Origin: Plantago major
Taxonomy: Eukaryota > Streptophyta > Magnoliopsida > Lamiales > Plantaginaceae
DNA length: 64,000 nt
Direction of reading: 5' to 3'
Assembly: GCA_026545765.1 (NCBI GenBank)
Contig: JAIFAC010000313.1
Location: forward strand, 1-64,000
Position 1 is the stretch's first letter. Every line of letters starts with the position of its first letter. Positions 33,958 through 47,074 of this stretch are shown piece by piece. Position numbers and translations under genes: made by a program. Under the pieces are notes generated by a model. It saw only the letters and a program-made list of their open reading frames with translations, ran no database searches and was not told where the DNA came from.

Positions 33958-36030
33958 ATGAGTTCAGTGACCTCCTTCAAATTGAGCCCCGAGAACTTCG
34001 GCTCCCATGTAATTTTCATTGAACTTTACTCCTTATTTCTAGTCTCATGCCAACTAATAATTTCTGTTTACTTGTAGATGCCAGTGTTCGTGTCCGGTCT
34101 CTTCAGTATATAAGTCCTTAACATATAGAGTGCAAATTGATAGAAATTATTTACTTTTCAATCTTCTTGACTTGCCTTGATATACAAGTGAAGTGTTAGA
34201 TAGAGACGATCGCCTTATTGACTTTAATGATTTGATATGGATAGTTAAATTCAAAATCTAATTGGTATAATCGATTCGTATTATCAGAACGATCTGAATC
34301 ATGTCTGACCGTAACCATAGAAGAGCCCACGTTACTTATATATTCAAAGTTCATATGCTTTCTTTAATAATATGAGTTACTAATTTTTTTCACGTCTTTT
34401 GCTGAGTAGAAAAGTCCGATTAACGTTGGTGTTAAATCGAAAACAACATTTGTTATATACAAAAATCGTGTTTATATTAGCTTTTTGATTTTTCTTTTCA
34501 ATTTATAATAATTAATATAAACGTGATTATGTTAATATAACAGATATTGCTATTAATTTAACACCACCATTTTCTTAAATAAAACAATGTCTTGAATTTA
34601 GAAAAAAGTTTTATATCTTCACAGGCCATGTAACTTCCATGAGAAAGCTTTCCTCGTGTTGTCTTTATCGTGTCAATTTGATCATTGGGAATCAATTATG
34701 AGTAAATTGGAATTGATTTATTGTTAGTTTATATTCTGATGTCTTCATGTCCATATCTCAACAGTCGTGGTTGGGAAAAGGGCTCATGCCCATTCGGTTG
34801 ACCAACAAATCAGATAATCACCTCGGAGTTTGGGTAAATTCGTGCCTTTGGGTCTACTTGTTGACATTAAAAAAAAAGTGGTTTTTCATCATTTTTCTTC
34901 TTCTTCAAACGTTCAGGTGAACCTAACAAAGATACATGGTTTTACGGTGACACCTAATGAATATGTCATGTCACCTCACTCTACAATGTCAATTTCTGGT
35001 ATCTCTTCCTATCATCATATAATTTCAGTTTATTTTAATGTTAAAAGTGAAATGTATGCATGTTTATAAATTTTGAATACATATTAATTTACCATTTGAT
35101 GCGGAAATTTAATTGATCGAATTTTTATTGGTATAAATTTAAAATTTTATAAGTTTAAATTAGAATGATGAGTTAACTTGAGTCATTTACATTTGTAAAC
35201 TATGCACGTAAATTAAAATGCTAAGTAAAAGATAAATGTGACTTTAATTCTAAGTCAGCCTACTAATAATGTGTTAACTTACTCAACTTTATTATACAGT
35301 TAAATTTATATGATTTTAACCATGTTCTTATAGTTTTAGTTGCATGTGATATTTTATAGTTGTAGACTATTGTGATTGACGGAAATAATCACAATCTATT
35401 TTGTTATTTAGTTGGGATGAGACCCCCAAAAAAGGCTCCACAGAACATGAAATGCTGGGACCGCTTTTACATCTTTAGTGTACGTGTACCTCCTGGATTT
35501 CCAAAAGAAAATCTTACGGCAGAAATGGTAATTTTATAATTAATTAACTTGTTACAAATTATTTAGGAGAAGGAGATAACCGTATTTTTCTTGAAAATAT
35601 CAAATTAAACATAACATGTTTAATTATAAATATCAGCGTGTTCATGTACACATTATATATTTTAAAATGCAAGCATTGCAATTATGATATGATGCAGATT
35701 TATCATAAATACGATGTTTGATTTTAAACATATGATATTTGTAGCTAAATATGTAATGTTAACCAGGTGTTTCTTTCAAAAGACAGTTTCTCAAAAATGT
35801 TTTAGGTATGGGAAAAATGACAATTTTATTCTAATAAGTAACTGGTAGCACGTGTAATCTAACTTTGTTTGAGTGATATTAGTTCGAGAAGAAGCCAGGT
35901 AATGGAGTTGAAGAATGCGTGTTGAGAGCTTTCTATGTCTATGTTCCACATTCAAACGACGAGCCAATGGAGAGCTCCTCCTCATTACTCCCATGTTCGC
36001 GTGTTACTAGGATTCTTCGTTTTGCACTTG
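33958..36030 (+). pseudogene. V2: VAP27-like MSP-domain gene, copy 2
   Basis: Exons: 33958-34008 (DLLQIEPRELRLP), 34765-34833 (RLTNKSDNHLGVW), 34917-34998 (VNLTKIHGFTVTPNEYVM), 35412-35527 (RPPKKAPQNMKCWDRFYIF) and from 35883 (KKPGNGVEECVLRAFYVYVP). Introns 2-4 keep GT-AG borders, and exon 3 ends after the first base of a codon, as in the other copies. The ATG at 33958 is out of frame with the MSP reading, and exon 2 lacks two bases compared with V4, giving an early stop. Exons 3-5 are open. Its closest relative in the window is V4, which shares intron sequence before exon 2. The 3' end after about 36030 is not defined. Confidence 0.82.
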
Positions 36031-37930
36031 TACGTAAACCTAATATATATGTTCCCACATTAAGACTAATAAGTTCTCAGACATATTAATTGAGGAGAAA
36101 ACAATCATGATTTGTGATAAGCTTAAGCTTTCGAATAAATGAAGATAACTTCTTGTAACTGATTATCTTATTTAATAACATAAATATGTATTTGAAGTAT
36201 CTACTAATCTGGCGTTATTTTAAAGACTTTGTGTTGTTTTATTAGTCTATCTTGTATGTTTTTAATTGAACTTCTGCTATTCTCTCTCTCTCTCTCTGAA
36301 GGAGTCAATGGCAAGCCGTACTATCTTTGTTCCGACAGATATATCAGCAAGGATAACTGGAAAGATGATGACTGGCAACCTCCTCCATATCGAACCTCTC
36401 CAGCTACAATTTCCATGTAACTAGATGAATTTTTCTCCCCATGTCTTTTGTGAATTAAATGATTGTTGCCATACTAGTGTTTACTCTGTCGGCTCTTTGT
36501 TTTGAAAGTCGTATCATTTTCCTTGCCGTTGGTAGTTGGGTTGACCAATGCATGCAATAATTAATTTACTTACCAGAGTCCAGAGTACTTATGTATGATC
36601 ACTTTAGGTGCTTATTTCAAAAGTCAACCAATAGTTAGAATAAGTTGCTCTCGCTTTGGCCGTATTAGAACTGTTAGCAAGAAAATTTCAGTAAGAAAAA
36701 TATACTAGTAAAACTAAATTGTGAATTTCAGACTCTTCTGTAGTTTTCGTGTTTGTTTGAATTATTAGTTAGATTCTTAATTTTGATTGAACATGAATGT
36801 AATTAGCATTTATTTTTTCAGTCATGCTTGCTCCGAGAGTCGTTTTGGGAAGAAGAGCACATTTTTACGGTTGACTAACAAATTGGATCATCCTGTTGCA
36901 TACTGGGTATAATTCGTCTCTATATGGTTGTTTACTGAGTTTGATTGTCCAAAGTTCTTCTTTTATGTTGATATATATATTCTTTCAACATTTAGGTGAA
37001 GCGTACTAAACCTGGACCAAATTTTTACCTACAGCCGAAAGGTATCCAAGTCATTTGCCACACTCTACCTTGTTACTTTCTGGTATTCCTCTCCCCTCTC
37101 TCGTTTAATGTCTATTGAATCGTTATAAATATCATCATATATATAAGTGAGCATTATTAAAATTATGCGATTGGATCTTAATTTAATTTAGATTTGACTC
37201 ATTTGAATATATATTATATTACATAATATAATAACCCTATTAGAATCGTGTAGAATCGATTTTATCTCAATTCAGCCGTTTGAAGTACAAATTAGAAGAA
37301 AACGTTGCGAAAACAGTCTCACCAACGGGCGCGTGCGCGTTACTTTTCTCTCTCTTTTCATTCACATTTGTTTTAATCAGTCTTTACTTTTATCTCTTTC
37401 TTCTTCACTGGTCGGCTGCAAAAACTTCGTCAAGATCTTGATGTAAAGAAGAAGAAAACGAATCCTTAAGTTTATAAAGCAGCAATTCCACCTCTAAGAA
37501 ACGAAATTAGAAAATCAAACAAGTAAAGCGAATGGGAAGATAGCCATAGTGAGTCAGACAAGAAACATGAAGAAAATTCCTTGAATTCAGCGACTGTCAA
37601 TTCGAGCTATGTATTGACGGAGAATTTGGTGCCTTTACGTTCGAGCACCGAATGTTAACATTGACACTTGACTCACCTTCAGCACCCATAATCGAGCAGA
37701 TCTAACCTAACAATGGTGAAATTGGAGATGAAATTGAAATGGGGAAGTGAGAGAGAGAGGGTGATGAAATAACAATTGTGTACTCATCCTGAGATCACTG
37801 TGTCTAATTTAATGACCATTAATCTTAGCTTCGTGATGATGTCGTAAGTATAAGTTTATTTTAATAATAAATAAAAATGTGAGGATAAAATAAATTAATC
37901 GAAAATCTTTATATCATTTGTTTTATAATA

Positions 37931-38850
37931 TAGAAAATGTAAAATCGATTAAATATGGCGTATATGTTTTGAAAGGTAGGGCCGTACAACGTTCGGAATC
38001 GACGGAGTTGATAGCGTATAGTATTTTATATAAGGTCCCCGTAGCTATCGTTAATTAATAATTTATCTTTCCGATTGAGCCAAAATAAAATACAAAGTGT
38101 ATAATAAAGTTAACATGGTTGGTTTCCAACCCACAGGTGCCCTCTCCACCTTCGAAACGAAGTAAGCGTCTTGGCGGTATAGTTCTTTAATGATAAATAA
38201 ATAAATTGATAAAATAAGATAGTAAAAATTAAGCAGCGTTGGTAGTGGTGTTTATGCAGGTCCTTAAATCGATAATATATTTGAATTTATATTAACTATA
38301 GAAAATGTAAAATCGACTCATCATGGCGTATATGATTTGAAAGAGGTATAACACCCGAACCGTTTAGGACTCGACGAGTTGATAATATATAATATTTTAT
38401 ATCGGATCCTCTACTAGCTAAGGCGTTAATTTATAACTTATCTCGATCCGACAAAATAAAATACAAAAGTGTATACTTGATTAACATGGTTAGTTCAACA
38501 AACTACAGGGGTGCCTCCCGACTCGAAAATGGCGATGTCGTGGTATAGTTGCTTTTAATGATAAACAAATTAATCGATAAAATAAGGCGATAAAATTCCT
38601 TACAAACAACGTTGGTAGTAGTGTTTTGGAGTCCTTCTTAGTCGATACTATATCATTGGATATTTGTTTATGATAACTATAGAAAATGTAAAATCGACTC
38701 ATTGTGACGTCGTATATGCTTTGAAAGGGATATGATAGTTTTATATCGGGAATTCATCTAAGCTGTACTAACACATTAATTCTTAACTTATCTCGTCGAG
38801 CCAAAATAAAATGCAAAAGTTTACCCCTGATTAATGGGGTTGAACAACGC
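37931..38850. repeat. Tandem array, ~370-380-bp unit, about 2.5 copies
   Basis: TAGAAAATGTAAAATCGA begins units at 37931, 38299 and 38680. Shared landmarks follow in each: GGCGTATATG..TTGAAAG, AATAAAATAC..AAGTGTATA, ACATGGTT, GGTATAGTT..TTTAATGATAAA, and GTTGGTAGTGGTGTT. Spacings are 368 and 381. The array sits within intron 3 of V3. Confidence 0.85.
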
Positions 38851-39149
38851 AGAAGTGGTATGTGGTCTACCACAAAATTTATTATTCTACAAACGTAATT
38901 TAAATATTACGATGGTTTTTTTGCACCCACCCTAACATACCCCCACCTATGAGACTTTTCACTAACTTAACCATAAAATGTTGCGGTTTGTGTATTGTCA
39001 CAAGGTATGTCTGAGTTGAGTCTGGACATTATTATTCCAAGCGGGTTTGAATTCATGTTGGATAGAACAAGAATACCGATGTAAGTGTTCCTTGCTCTTG
39101 TTAATTGTCATAACTTAGAAAATATGTATGGAAAAATGTATGCTGGATT

Positions 39150-40770
39150 CAAAATATTTTGAAGTTTTGTATATACATTTATACTATATATACAACGATA
39201 TACAAAAATAAATAGTGAAAGATATCTTTGGATGAAAATAACTAATTCCACAAAATTCCATGATGATCTGCGATATAGTTTCGTTTAATAATAAATAGAA
39301 ATGGTAGGACAAAATTAATTAATCGAGACAACCTGCGAAATTTGGTATGTGCTCCCCACATAACGATCTTGTATGGATAATACAAATCTACCAAACCAAC
39401 ATCATCATAAAACATCCATTTGGTAATCTATGTGTTAAAATATTAGCCTCACGTTTAACCTAACAAAACTTCATGGAATAAAATTCTTTATCGATACGAA
39501 TTTCTTTGAAAAGTGAAACAAAGGGTCGAAGATAAAATTTGTCGATTTAAGATATTTAATCACCAAAGAACAATATATTTCAATTATTACATGTTGCCAC
39601 TCAAAATCTCAAACAAATTGAGTTATAAATTTGGTGTGACCTTAGCATTTTAAATAACCATAAGACATAAAATTTTGTCAATAAGAAATAACCTTGCCCT
39701 CATGATCTCTAGGAACAACACTAATTAAGTCACCCTATTAGGACTACCTTGTAGTATCAAAATTTCAAGTAGGATGGTGGAATTTGAATGAATCTGGTGG
39801 GATTTAGCCCGTCAACTTTATATATTATATGATATTATGATATAAGAACACATTGATAATCTAAGTCTTTAAAACATTAGCCTCACATTTAACTAACAAA
39901 ACTTCATGGAACAAAGTTTTCGTCCCCTACTCAGACTCTGCTTTACTTTTAAAATTTCATTATTTTATTTTATCTTATTTAATAAATTTATATTTTATTT
40001 TAGTGAAAAAATAATTTAATTAATAATAATAATCTAGACTGGTGTCTATGGATTCGTCTTGTCACGGTGAATTCAAATATATGTTGAAAATATTTTTCGG
40101 GGTTTTGTAGATAAGTTTATATGAGATTTAATAAAACTATATATGATCAACTTACACAAAATAAACAGTGAAAGATATACTGGTTGAAAATGCAGCTAAT
40201 TTCACAAATTCCACGTAGGAATGAATTAATTTAATAAATTCTCTATTTTTAAAATTTCATTATTTTATTTTTTCTTATCTAATAAATTTATATATTACTT
40301 TAATGAATAAAATGATTTATTTAACTAATAATAGTATGCAAGATTGGTGTCTTATGGATTAAATCATAAGTGGTAATTCAAATATATTCAAAATATTTTT
40401 GAATTTTGTAGATAAAACTATATGAGATTTAATAAAACTATATATCTGATCAACATACAAAAAATATCGATGAAATATATCTTGGTAAAAATCTGTTAAT
40501 TTTACAAAATTTCACGTAGGATAGAATGAGTATGGTGTAATAGTATTGAAGATTGGTATACATGGATTAAATCTTGTCATGGAATTCAAATATATGTTCA
40601 AAATAATTTTGATTTTAGTAGATAACGTTATATGAGATTTAATAAAAACTATATATGTAGACAACATGCCAAAAATAACAATGAAATATATACTGGTTAA
40701 AATACAACTAATTCTACAAAATTCCACGTAGGATTAAATTAATCTGGTGGGGTTTAGCCCCTTGTGCTTT
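39150..40770. repeat. Dispersed and tandem AT-rich repeats, four related units
   Basis: A unit reading AAAATATTTT..TTTTGTAGATAA..TATATGAGATTTAATAAAACTATATATG...AGTGAAAGATATACTGG...ACAAAATTCCACGTAGGAT occurs at about 40070, 40375 and 40585, with a more divergent copy at 39150. CTGGTGG(G/A)(G/A)TTTAGCCC occurs at 39797 and again at 40744. No coding was seen. Confidence 0.7.
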
Positions 40771-40772
40771 AC

Positions 40773-40775
<3 letters not shown>

Positions 40776-40841
<66 letters not shown>
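40776..40841. repeat. (TA)n microsatellite
   Basis: An uninterrupted run of about 33 TA units lies at the end of the AT-rich repeat block. Confidence 0.98.
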
Positions 40842-40843
<2 letters not shown>

Positions 40844-40909
40844 ATTGACTATCTATCAAATAGCTAGAAGAATTAATAATTATTTATTTATTTACTCATC
40901 GAGTATGTA

Positions 40910-41162
40910 CTCTCTCCGTTCTTTTACAAGGTTTACATTTTAGTTTTGGTTGATGTGAATTTTAAGGAAATAGAATAAAATATTAAGTAAGTGGTAAAAT
41001 GTATGATGAAATTTAGGAAAAGTAAGTGAGAGAATAGATAAAGTATGAAAGAAATTAAAGTGTTTAATAAGTAGTGATAGCGGGTTTTCAAAAAAAAGAA
41101 ACGTTAAACTTAAAAAAAAAACTCCCGAAATGGCAAAATTAAACCTTTAAAAAACGGAGGAG
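40910..41162. mobile_element. Stowaway-type MITE (253 bp)
   Basis: It starts CTCTCTCCGTTCTTTTACAAGG and ends CCTTTAAAAAACGGAGGAG, inverted terminal repeats of the Stowaway (Tc1/mariner) family. TA on both sides (40908-40909, 41163-41164) is the target duplication. Confidence 0.85.
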
Positions 41163-42484
41163 TATAATATAATTGTATATATGCTTGTTAAAATTTAATT
41201 TGAATTTAGGCGTTTTAAAGCGAACCCGTATCAAAGCGGAGTTAAATGCGTTGTTACTTGACTTTTATGACTTGTACCCTTATCCAGCCCATTACTTATC
41301 TAAAACTCAAGTCCATTTTCTTTAACAAGTCCATTATAGTCCTAACCCTAGTTATTTTCAAGGAAAAACTCTTAGCATAAACATTATTTCGCGCACAAAT
41401 TTTCTGCAAGGCGCAGTCATCTTCTAAAATTGTTTTCCGATTAGTTAATCGTCCGAGCAATTTGGGTTTTGGAGGCGATTGATAACAGACCATGCTATAC
41501 TATCACGGACGGATCTCCATTTGTAGTAGTGAGTCATCGAATCGATGTGAACATAGAACATTTTCAACCCGAAAATGGTCCCTCTTGTTAGTTTTTCTCA
41601 AATTACTTGAAGCCGAAATTTGATTAGTCTGAGTGTTGCGGGCGATGATTAGTATCGGAAGATCTTTAATATATTTAAATTTCTTGATTAAAGACTTTGT
41701 AATTTGCAAGAATTTAGCTATTTATAGTTCCGCTACATATTTTACAAGTTAGAAATTATTTTCATGAACTTTCATGTGAAGTCATTTGGCATAAGGCGTC
41801 TTATAGCGTTTAAAATTTTATAATTTAAGTTAATGAATTTTCAAGCTGCGAACTATCACGAGTTATATTTTTCATAATTAAATCTATTAAAATTAAGGGC
41901 GCTACAATATGTATGTTATGAAATACTATAAAAAAGTTCAAAAAATAATATTGGTGGTAAAGTCAGAATACATTCACACGCAACGCGCGTGCCGTTTTCT
42001 AGTATATAAAAAAACAATCTGTTTTTTTTTAATTAAATTACAAGCCCTAATTCGTCCCAACAAAATCAATTTATTATTAAAAGAAATACTCAATCTGTAT
42101 TCTTCAATTAAAATTTAAACCCTAAAATCAACCAAAAAAAATCAATTCATCATTAAAAAAAATAACAATAACCAATATTTCTTCCCCATGTTCTCCAATT
42201 AAATAAAAAAATTAATTTGCAATAACACAAACCTAATTTAACTCGAAAAAGGCAATCAATTGTTAGAAATGTGATATTACTCAATCTTTATGTGTTTATT
42301 CAATTATTTGTAACAGATGCACAATAACAAGCTTGAAATTTTCTAGTGTACGTATAATTTAATATGAGTCCTGTTGTTTATCCATTTTAATTTAATATCA
42401 TTAAACTTTGCAAGCACAAATTGGTTTATTAATTGCTATTTCAACTGTAATAATTGACTAATGCATAATTTGTTTGCTATTCAG
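41163..42484. other. Remainder of V3 intron 3, no gene seen
   Basis: AT-rich sequence with several runs of A or T and no recognised domain in any frame. Its polypyrimidine-rich 3' end leads to the acceptor at 42484. Confidence 0.45.
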
Positions 42485-42788
42485 TTGAGGTGGACCCCAA
42501 GGAGTAATGTTTCACCAGAACGCGGTTATACGTTTTTAATCCATAGCATAATAGTAAGTACTGGGACCACGAAGAAGTATATGACTGAAAATACGGTAAA
42601 TTAATTTTCATGTTGATCAATACTAAGTTTGTGTTTAGGAAGCAAGTTGGAGTGGTATATGTGATCTCTAACCTCGTTATTTTGTAAATTAGTTTGGCAT
42701 GCAGTCAGGGAATTGGGTGGAGAGATGCGATTTGAGAGCCGTGCATGTCAATATTCCACCACAACTGGAGGAAGCTGGCTCTATAAAG

Positions 42789-43387
42789 GTACGTTGGGTC
42801 CTTAGTAAACATAATGCACCTTCGATCACAAACTAAAAGCAACGGGAATAAAATAATGAAGCTGCATAAATACTACTGCTATTTGAAGTAGTACTAAATC
42901 TTGAACTTACATTAGAACACCGTCCTTCAAGTCATTCCATATATTCTGGATTGCATGTTGCATTATGAACATTTGAATTTAAAATATCGTCTAAATGTAT
43001 TATTTCATATGCAAATGCATAATAAACACAAGCAATGAATTTGTATAATACAATTCGTTTTATTTCATTATCAATCGACTTATTTGATCAATTTTTATCT
43101 ACGTGAATAACTCTACCAACAACCCATAGGCATACAATTGTCAATCCTGTAAAAATCTTGTAATTTAAAAAAAAAAAAAAAAAAAAGTCAACAAAGGTAA
43201 GTGAAGTTTGGACTGAATGGAGAAAATAACTCGATGTTCAATTCATTTTAACATCTGAAGGGAGAAAATAACTCATGTTCAATTCATTTTAACATCAAAT
43301 TACAAATTTGTGTCACACATAATTTATCAAATTTTATGACGTTGAACTTAGGACACTTAATTCCAACTAAGAAAACGTAATTTAAGA
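42789..43387. other. AT-rich spacer after V3, no gene seen
   Basis: It holds a poly-A run at about 43168-43187 and a short direct repeat (AACTC.ATGTTCAATTCATTTTAACATC) at about 43228 and 43268. No coding motif was found. Confidence 0.5.
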
Positions 43388-43657
43388 CACTACAAGAGAT
43401 TTGATCTATTGCGACTCATAAAATTTTACACTCTCGCATAAGAGTCATAAAAGTAACCTAAAGAAGGCGATGATTAACTTAGAGAAGGACAAAAAAATAT
43501 GAATTTTAATTTTAAAATTACGACTCTTAATTTGTACTTCAACCGAAAATATAATATTTTTCTTTTGTGACCCCCTTCCCATTTGCATTTCTTATTAAGA
43601 GTTATAATTTTTAATTTACGACCCTTTTTAAAATTCGAGGTCAAATCTCTTGTAGTG
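43388..43657. mobile_element. CACTA-type miniature element (270 bp)
   Basis: It starts CACTACAAGAGATTTGA and ends with the exact complement (TCAAATCTCTTGTAGTG). It is flanked on both sides by AGA, the 3-base target duplication typical of CACTA elements. There is no transposase, so it is non-autonomous. Confidence 0.9.
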
Positions 43658-45039
43658 AGAATTATCTAAACTCCCAGCTCGGAAGGTGAAAAAACCAATG
43701 AACATGGAGAATTATGTTATTGATCAGGTTATGACATAAATGATAAATGACTAAATTCAAGATAGAATAAAATAGGTGACTAAATTGCAAAATCACCATC
43801 CTACCGAAGATATATTGATATAAACCCTTTGGAGTACATCACTCCCTTCACCAAACCAAATGTGTTGATTCTGGAAAAAGAAAGGTATAAGCAATAAATT
43901 GGATTTTTACTGGCTTCAGTTTTTATATTTCGCACGAAATTGAAAATATATTGAAGGTAAATAGGAGTACAGACAATCAAAGCGGAAACCCAGATATAGC
44001 GTACAAGAAATCAAAATAATCACAAGCAAATCAGTCGAAACTCCAAAGGCAAATGAACTTCTAAATCTATTGAGCTACGCGCACTCAACTATAAGTCCGA
44101 AACAAATTAGTCTAAACTAAACTAAACTAGGATACTCAATCAAGAACAAAACAAAATACATACTCCTTCCTATAAAAATGGTTGTCAGGTTTCTTATTAA
44201 TTCGCGATCAATAATTGAGCTTTGATCGCGAATAAATTTAAGCGAAAATATCGCGATAGTAAAATTTTGATTAGTATATAATAAATAAAAATTTAGACAC
44301 AAATTCATAATGGTTCGATTACATATACTCCATGTTTATCAAGCATCAACTTCAACCATGTAAGGCGTGATTAAAGTAACTCCCAAAGCATCAACTTCAA
44401 CCATGTAAGGCGTGATTAAAGTCAAATTTACTAGGCTTTCCAACAACCATCATCCCATCACTACTTCCTCATCAGCAACACCTCCAAGAAACCAGTGGAA
44501 CACAAGAACCAAACAACTCCAGTCAAATTGCAAACTTGGTACGAAAACTCTCCATGGCCAAGAAAGTTAACAGGTCCAGAAAAACAAGAAAGAAAACTAA
44601 AGCTTTTCTAAGTATTGTAGAACCACATAAGAAACTTATTTAGATGTGCGCCACAATAAACCAAAATGCAAACCTTCAACTTATGAGCAATCTCTTTACA
44701 AATAGTAACCACATTGGTCTCTTTTGCTCAAAACAAAATCGATTTATGGCCCACCAAATGGCACTAAGTACACGCCCAAAGACACAGTTCAAATCTTAAA
44801 TGCACTTGTGAATTTGCCTCGAAGATCTAGCAAACAAGTTGGTCCAAAAACTCAAAGACAAACCATAACATATAACAACAACATTAGTGATTACAATACA
44901 CAACATAACTTGATTAGACAAAGCAGAAGAACCAAATAAATGCTCATGACTTTCGAGAACCAACCCACACACATCATTATCAATTAAACCGAACTTCTTT
45001 TATCTATCTTTCGTCTGCAAACTAGAATGCATAACCAAT
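43658..45039. other. Spacer with a 45-bp direct repeat
   Basis: AAGCATCAACTTCAACCATG...GGCGTGATTAAAGT occurs at 44341 and again at 44386, a 45-base period. The remaining sequence has no motif I recognise; small open pieces such as 44724-44939 look like chance. Confidence 0.5.
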
Positions 45040-45960
45040 TAAATTGGATTACATACCTGCTTGAGCCACCTACCTCTGGAACCACAAAAGCCTTGTACAA
45101 CTGCGGGGAGTAAATCAGAAAACATGGACATGCAGTTAGAAAACAAAGTGAGTAAAGAATCATTTATCCTAAGAACAACCTTCCACCAAGGAGAATCGGT
45201 ATTTTTATTTTTAACTTGAACATCCCACGTACTCTGCCCCTTCGGCTTATACTCCTTCAAAGTATTTCCATGCAATTTCCTCCATCTCGTTCATACCCAG
45301 TTGTACTACCATGAGGCCCATCACACTTATATTCCACCCAAACTTTCTTTGATTTGTAACCCCACAATTAAAATCCTGACACATAAACTTCCAAGCAACA
45401 ACATTCTTCCTTCTGGTCTTAGTTCTTGACCAAATACAATCCCTACACACTTGCTCAATTTGTTTTGATAACTCCGACAGGAAGAGGAAAGCAAAAGCTC
45501 AAGAATCTGTGAATACTAACTAAAACAAACTTAACCAACTATAGTCTTCCTGCAAAACTCATCTGTTTAGCACACCAGCTTTGAATTTGAGTTGTCATTT
45601 TTGCAATTAACACATCATGATAATTGATTCACAACTTCTTGGGACTAAGGGAAATCCTAAAATATCTGACAGGAAAACCCCCTTAATTCAACCACATTCC
45701 ATATATCATCCATCATAGAAGGTATAGTTATAGAATCCACACTAGCAACAAAAATGAAACTCTGTCTATAATTCATCTGGAGCCCAAACACACACATGAA
45801 AGATAAGGAGAAAGTGGATCCCCTTAATGAAAGACCATGGTTTCCTTGCATATTTCCCTCCAAAACCCCATTAATACAAAAGGAGAACTTAGCAATTGCT
45901 ATACACTTCATAATAAGATGAACAAGCATTCATCAAAACCAAGACCCAAGCAACACAGAC
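45040..45960 (-). pseudogene. L1-type LINE reverse-transcriptase fragment
   Basis: Read on the minus strand, 45929-45657 gives KFSFCINGVLEGNMQGNHG then LSLRGSTFSLSF, the plant L1 RT stretch usually ending in RQGDPLSP. Downstream, LPLSPKKL, IAKMTTQIQSW and MSFAGRL appear (about 45630-45540). Then IEQVCRDCIWSRTKTRRK near 45450-45400 is the start of the zinc-binding RVT region. Order and spacing fit the C-terminal half of L1 ORF2. Stops and frame changes break it, and the catalytic YxDD part is not visible. The 5' part is missing, as in most L1 copies. Confidence 0.75.
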
Positions 45961-46346
45961 TCTTAGTACACATGGTGTGTAATTAATAAGCTTTGTTAGT
46001 ACACGGTGTGTAATTCATAAAAAATGAAAATAATATGTTTGATTTGGGACAGTTGTTAACGAAAACCAACATATGTCTCTATCTCACATTCTAATACTAA
46101 ATGAAAATGAGTCCGAGTGGCGGCATGTCATCTACTAAAAAAGTCAAAAAAATCCTATAATGAATTTTATCTAGTTTTATTCACTTTATCTCATATATTT
46201 TATTCATGCAACATTACATTTTCTAAATTATTTATATCATTAACTCTTAAATCCGTATCCAACTCAATGGGATACGGATGGAATATTGATATTTGGTCCC
46301 GAAAATAAGAGTATGAAACTTCGATTATTTGCATAACACTCGATTA
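45961..46346. other. AT-rich spacer with a short direct repeat
   Basis: GTACACATGGTGTGTAATTAATAAGCTTT and GTACAC-GGTGTGTAATTCATAA lie next to each other at 45967-46020. No gene was seen. Confidence 0.5.
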
Positions 46347-46560
46347 CTACTCCCGGTCTTTACAAACTTCCTAAGAAAACTTTTTTGAAATTTGTGTAAT
46401 TACATGCAAAAGTATAAAACAAAGTTATATTAGTAAAATATCTTAATTTATTTTCATAATATAATTTTATTACATTTTTTGTCGTGTAGTTTACGAGTAA
46501 TTTACTGTCAAAATTCGGGAAAAAAATCTACTTGGGAAACTTGTAAAAGACAGGAGGTAG
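46347..46560. mobile_element. Stowaway-type MITE (214 bp)
   Basis: CTACTCCCGGTCTTTACAAACTTCC at the left is mirrored by GGGAAACTTGTAAAAGACAGGAGGTAG at the right. TA flanks both ends. No coding is present. Confidence 0.8.
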
Positions 46561-46737
46561 TATATAATTACGTGTAAATGGCAAATTCATTTTACTGGGA
46601 CTTTTAACTTAATTTGTTGGTGTGGTGTAATTGACAAAATAGATACATATCATCGTATGAATGTCAGTTCCCAAAAAACTTAAAAGAAGAATTTTAAAAG
46701 GAAAATAATTTTTATGAGAGAAAAGTAGAGCAACATA

Positions 46738-46819
46738 CTCCCTTCTCCCTTAAAAGAATTCCGATTTACTATTTATCTTAAAAAATTAAGAAGAATATTA
46801 TATTATAATATATATATAA

Positions 46820-46895
<76 letters not shown>

Positions 46896-47074
46896 CATGA
46901 GGGTTCTTTATAACTTTATTAGTAGTTGATTTGATTATTTAGGTTACTTTTTGACTTTTTAGGAGTAACGGAGGATATAAAATTATATAATTGTTTCAAA
47001 ATGACAAAATGAAATTGGACAACTCTAATGGGATGTGAAATGGCGAAAAGTGGGCAGTTTATAGAATGGAGGAG
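46738..47074. mobile_element. Stowaway-type MITE interrupted by an (AT)n run
   Basis: CTCCCTTCTCCCTTAAAAG at the left matches the complement of TTTATAGAATGGAGGAG at the right only partly, with TA on each side. An (AT)n tract at about 46822-46890 has expanded inside it. Confidence 0.6.
46822..46890. repeat. (AT)n microsatellite
   Basis: About 34 AT units lie inside the preceding MITE. Confidence 0.98.

Larger units (their letters stand above)
36368..42788 (+). pseudogene. V3: VAP27-like MSP-domain gene, copy 3, with 5.4-kb intron
   Basis: Exon 1 (36368-36416) is intact: MTGNLLHIEPLQLQFP with an in-frame ATG. Exon 2 (36822-36906) reads APRVVLGRRAHF, then loses one base before RLTNKLDHPVAYW. 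Exon 3 (36996-37082) reads VKRTKPGPNFYLQPKG, then loses one base before LPHSTLLLS. The matching exon 4 (42485-42595, SPERGYTFLIHSIIVSTG) and exon 5 (42693-42788, CDLRAVHVNIPPQ) lie 5.4 kb away, after tandem repeats, microsatellites and a Stowaway element. In V1, V2 and V4 intron 3 is only 109-413 bases. Joining both halves into one gene is inference from exon order. Exon 4 also needs a one-base shift. Confidence 0.7.

Noticed and set aside
33958-34008. Reading V2 from its ATG as a real N-terminus (MSSVTSFKLSPENF)
   Set aside because: The other frame gives the conserved DLLQIEPRELRLP seen in V4 and V5, so the ATG frame is a result of a shift.
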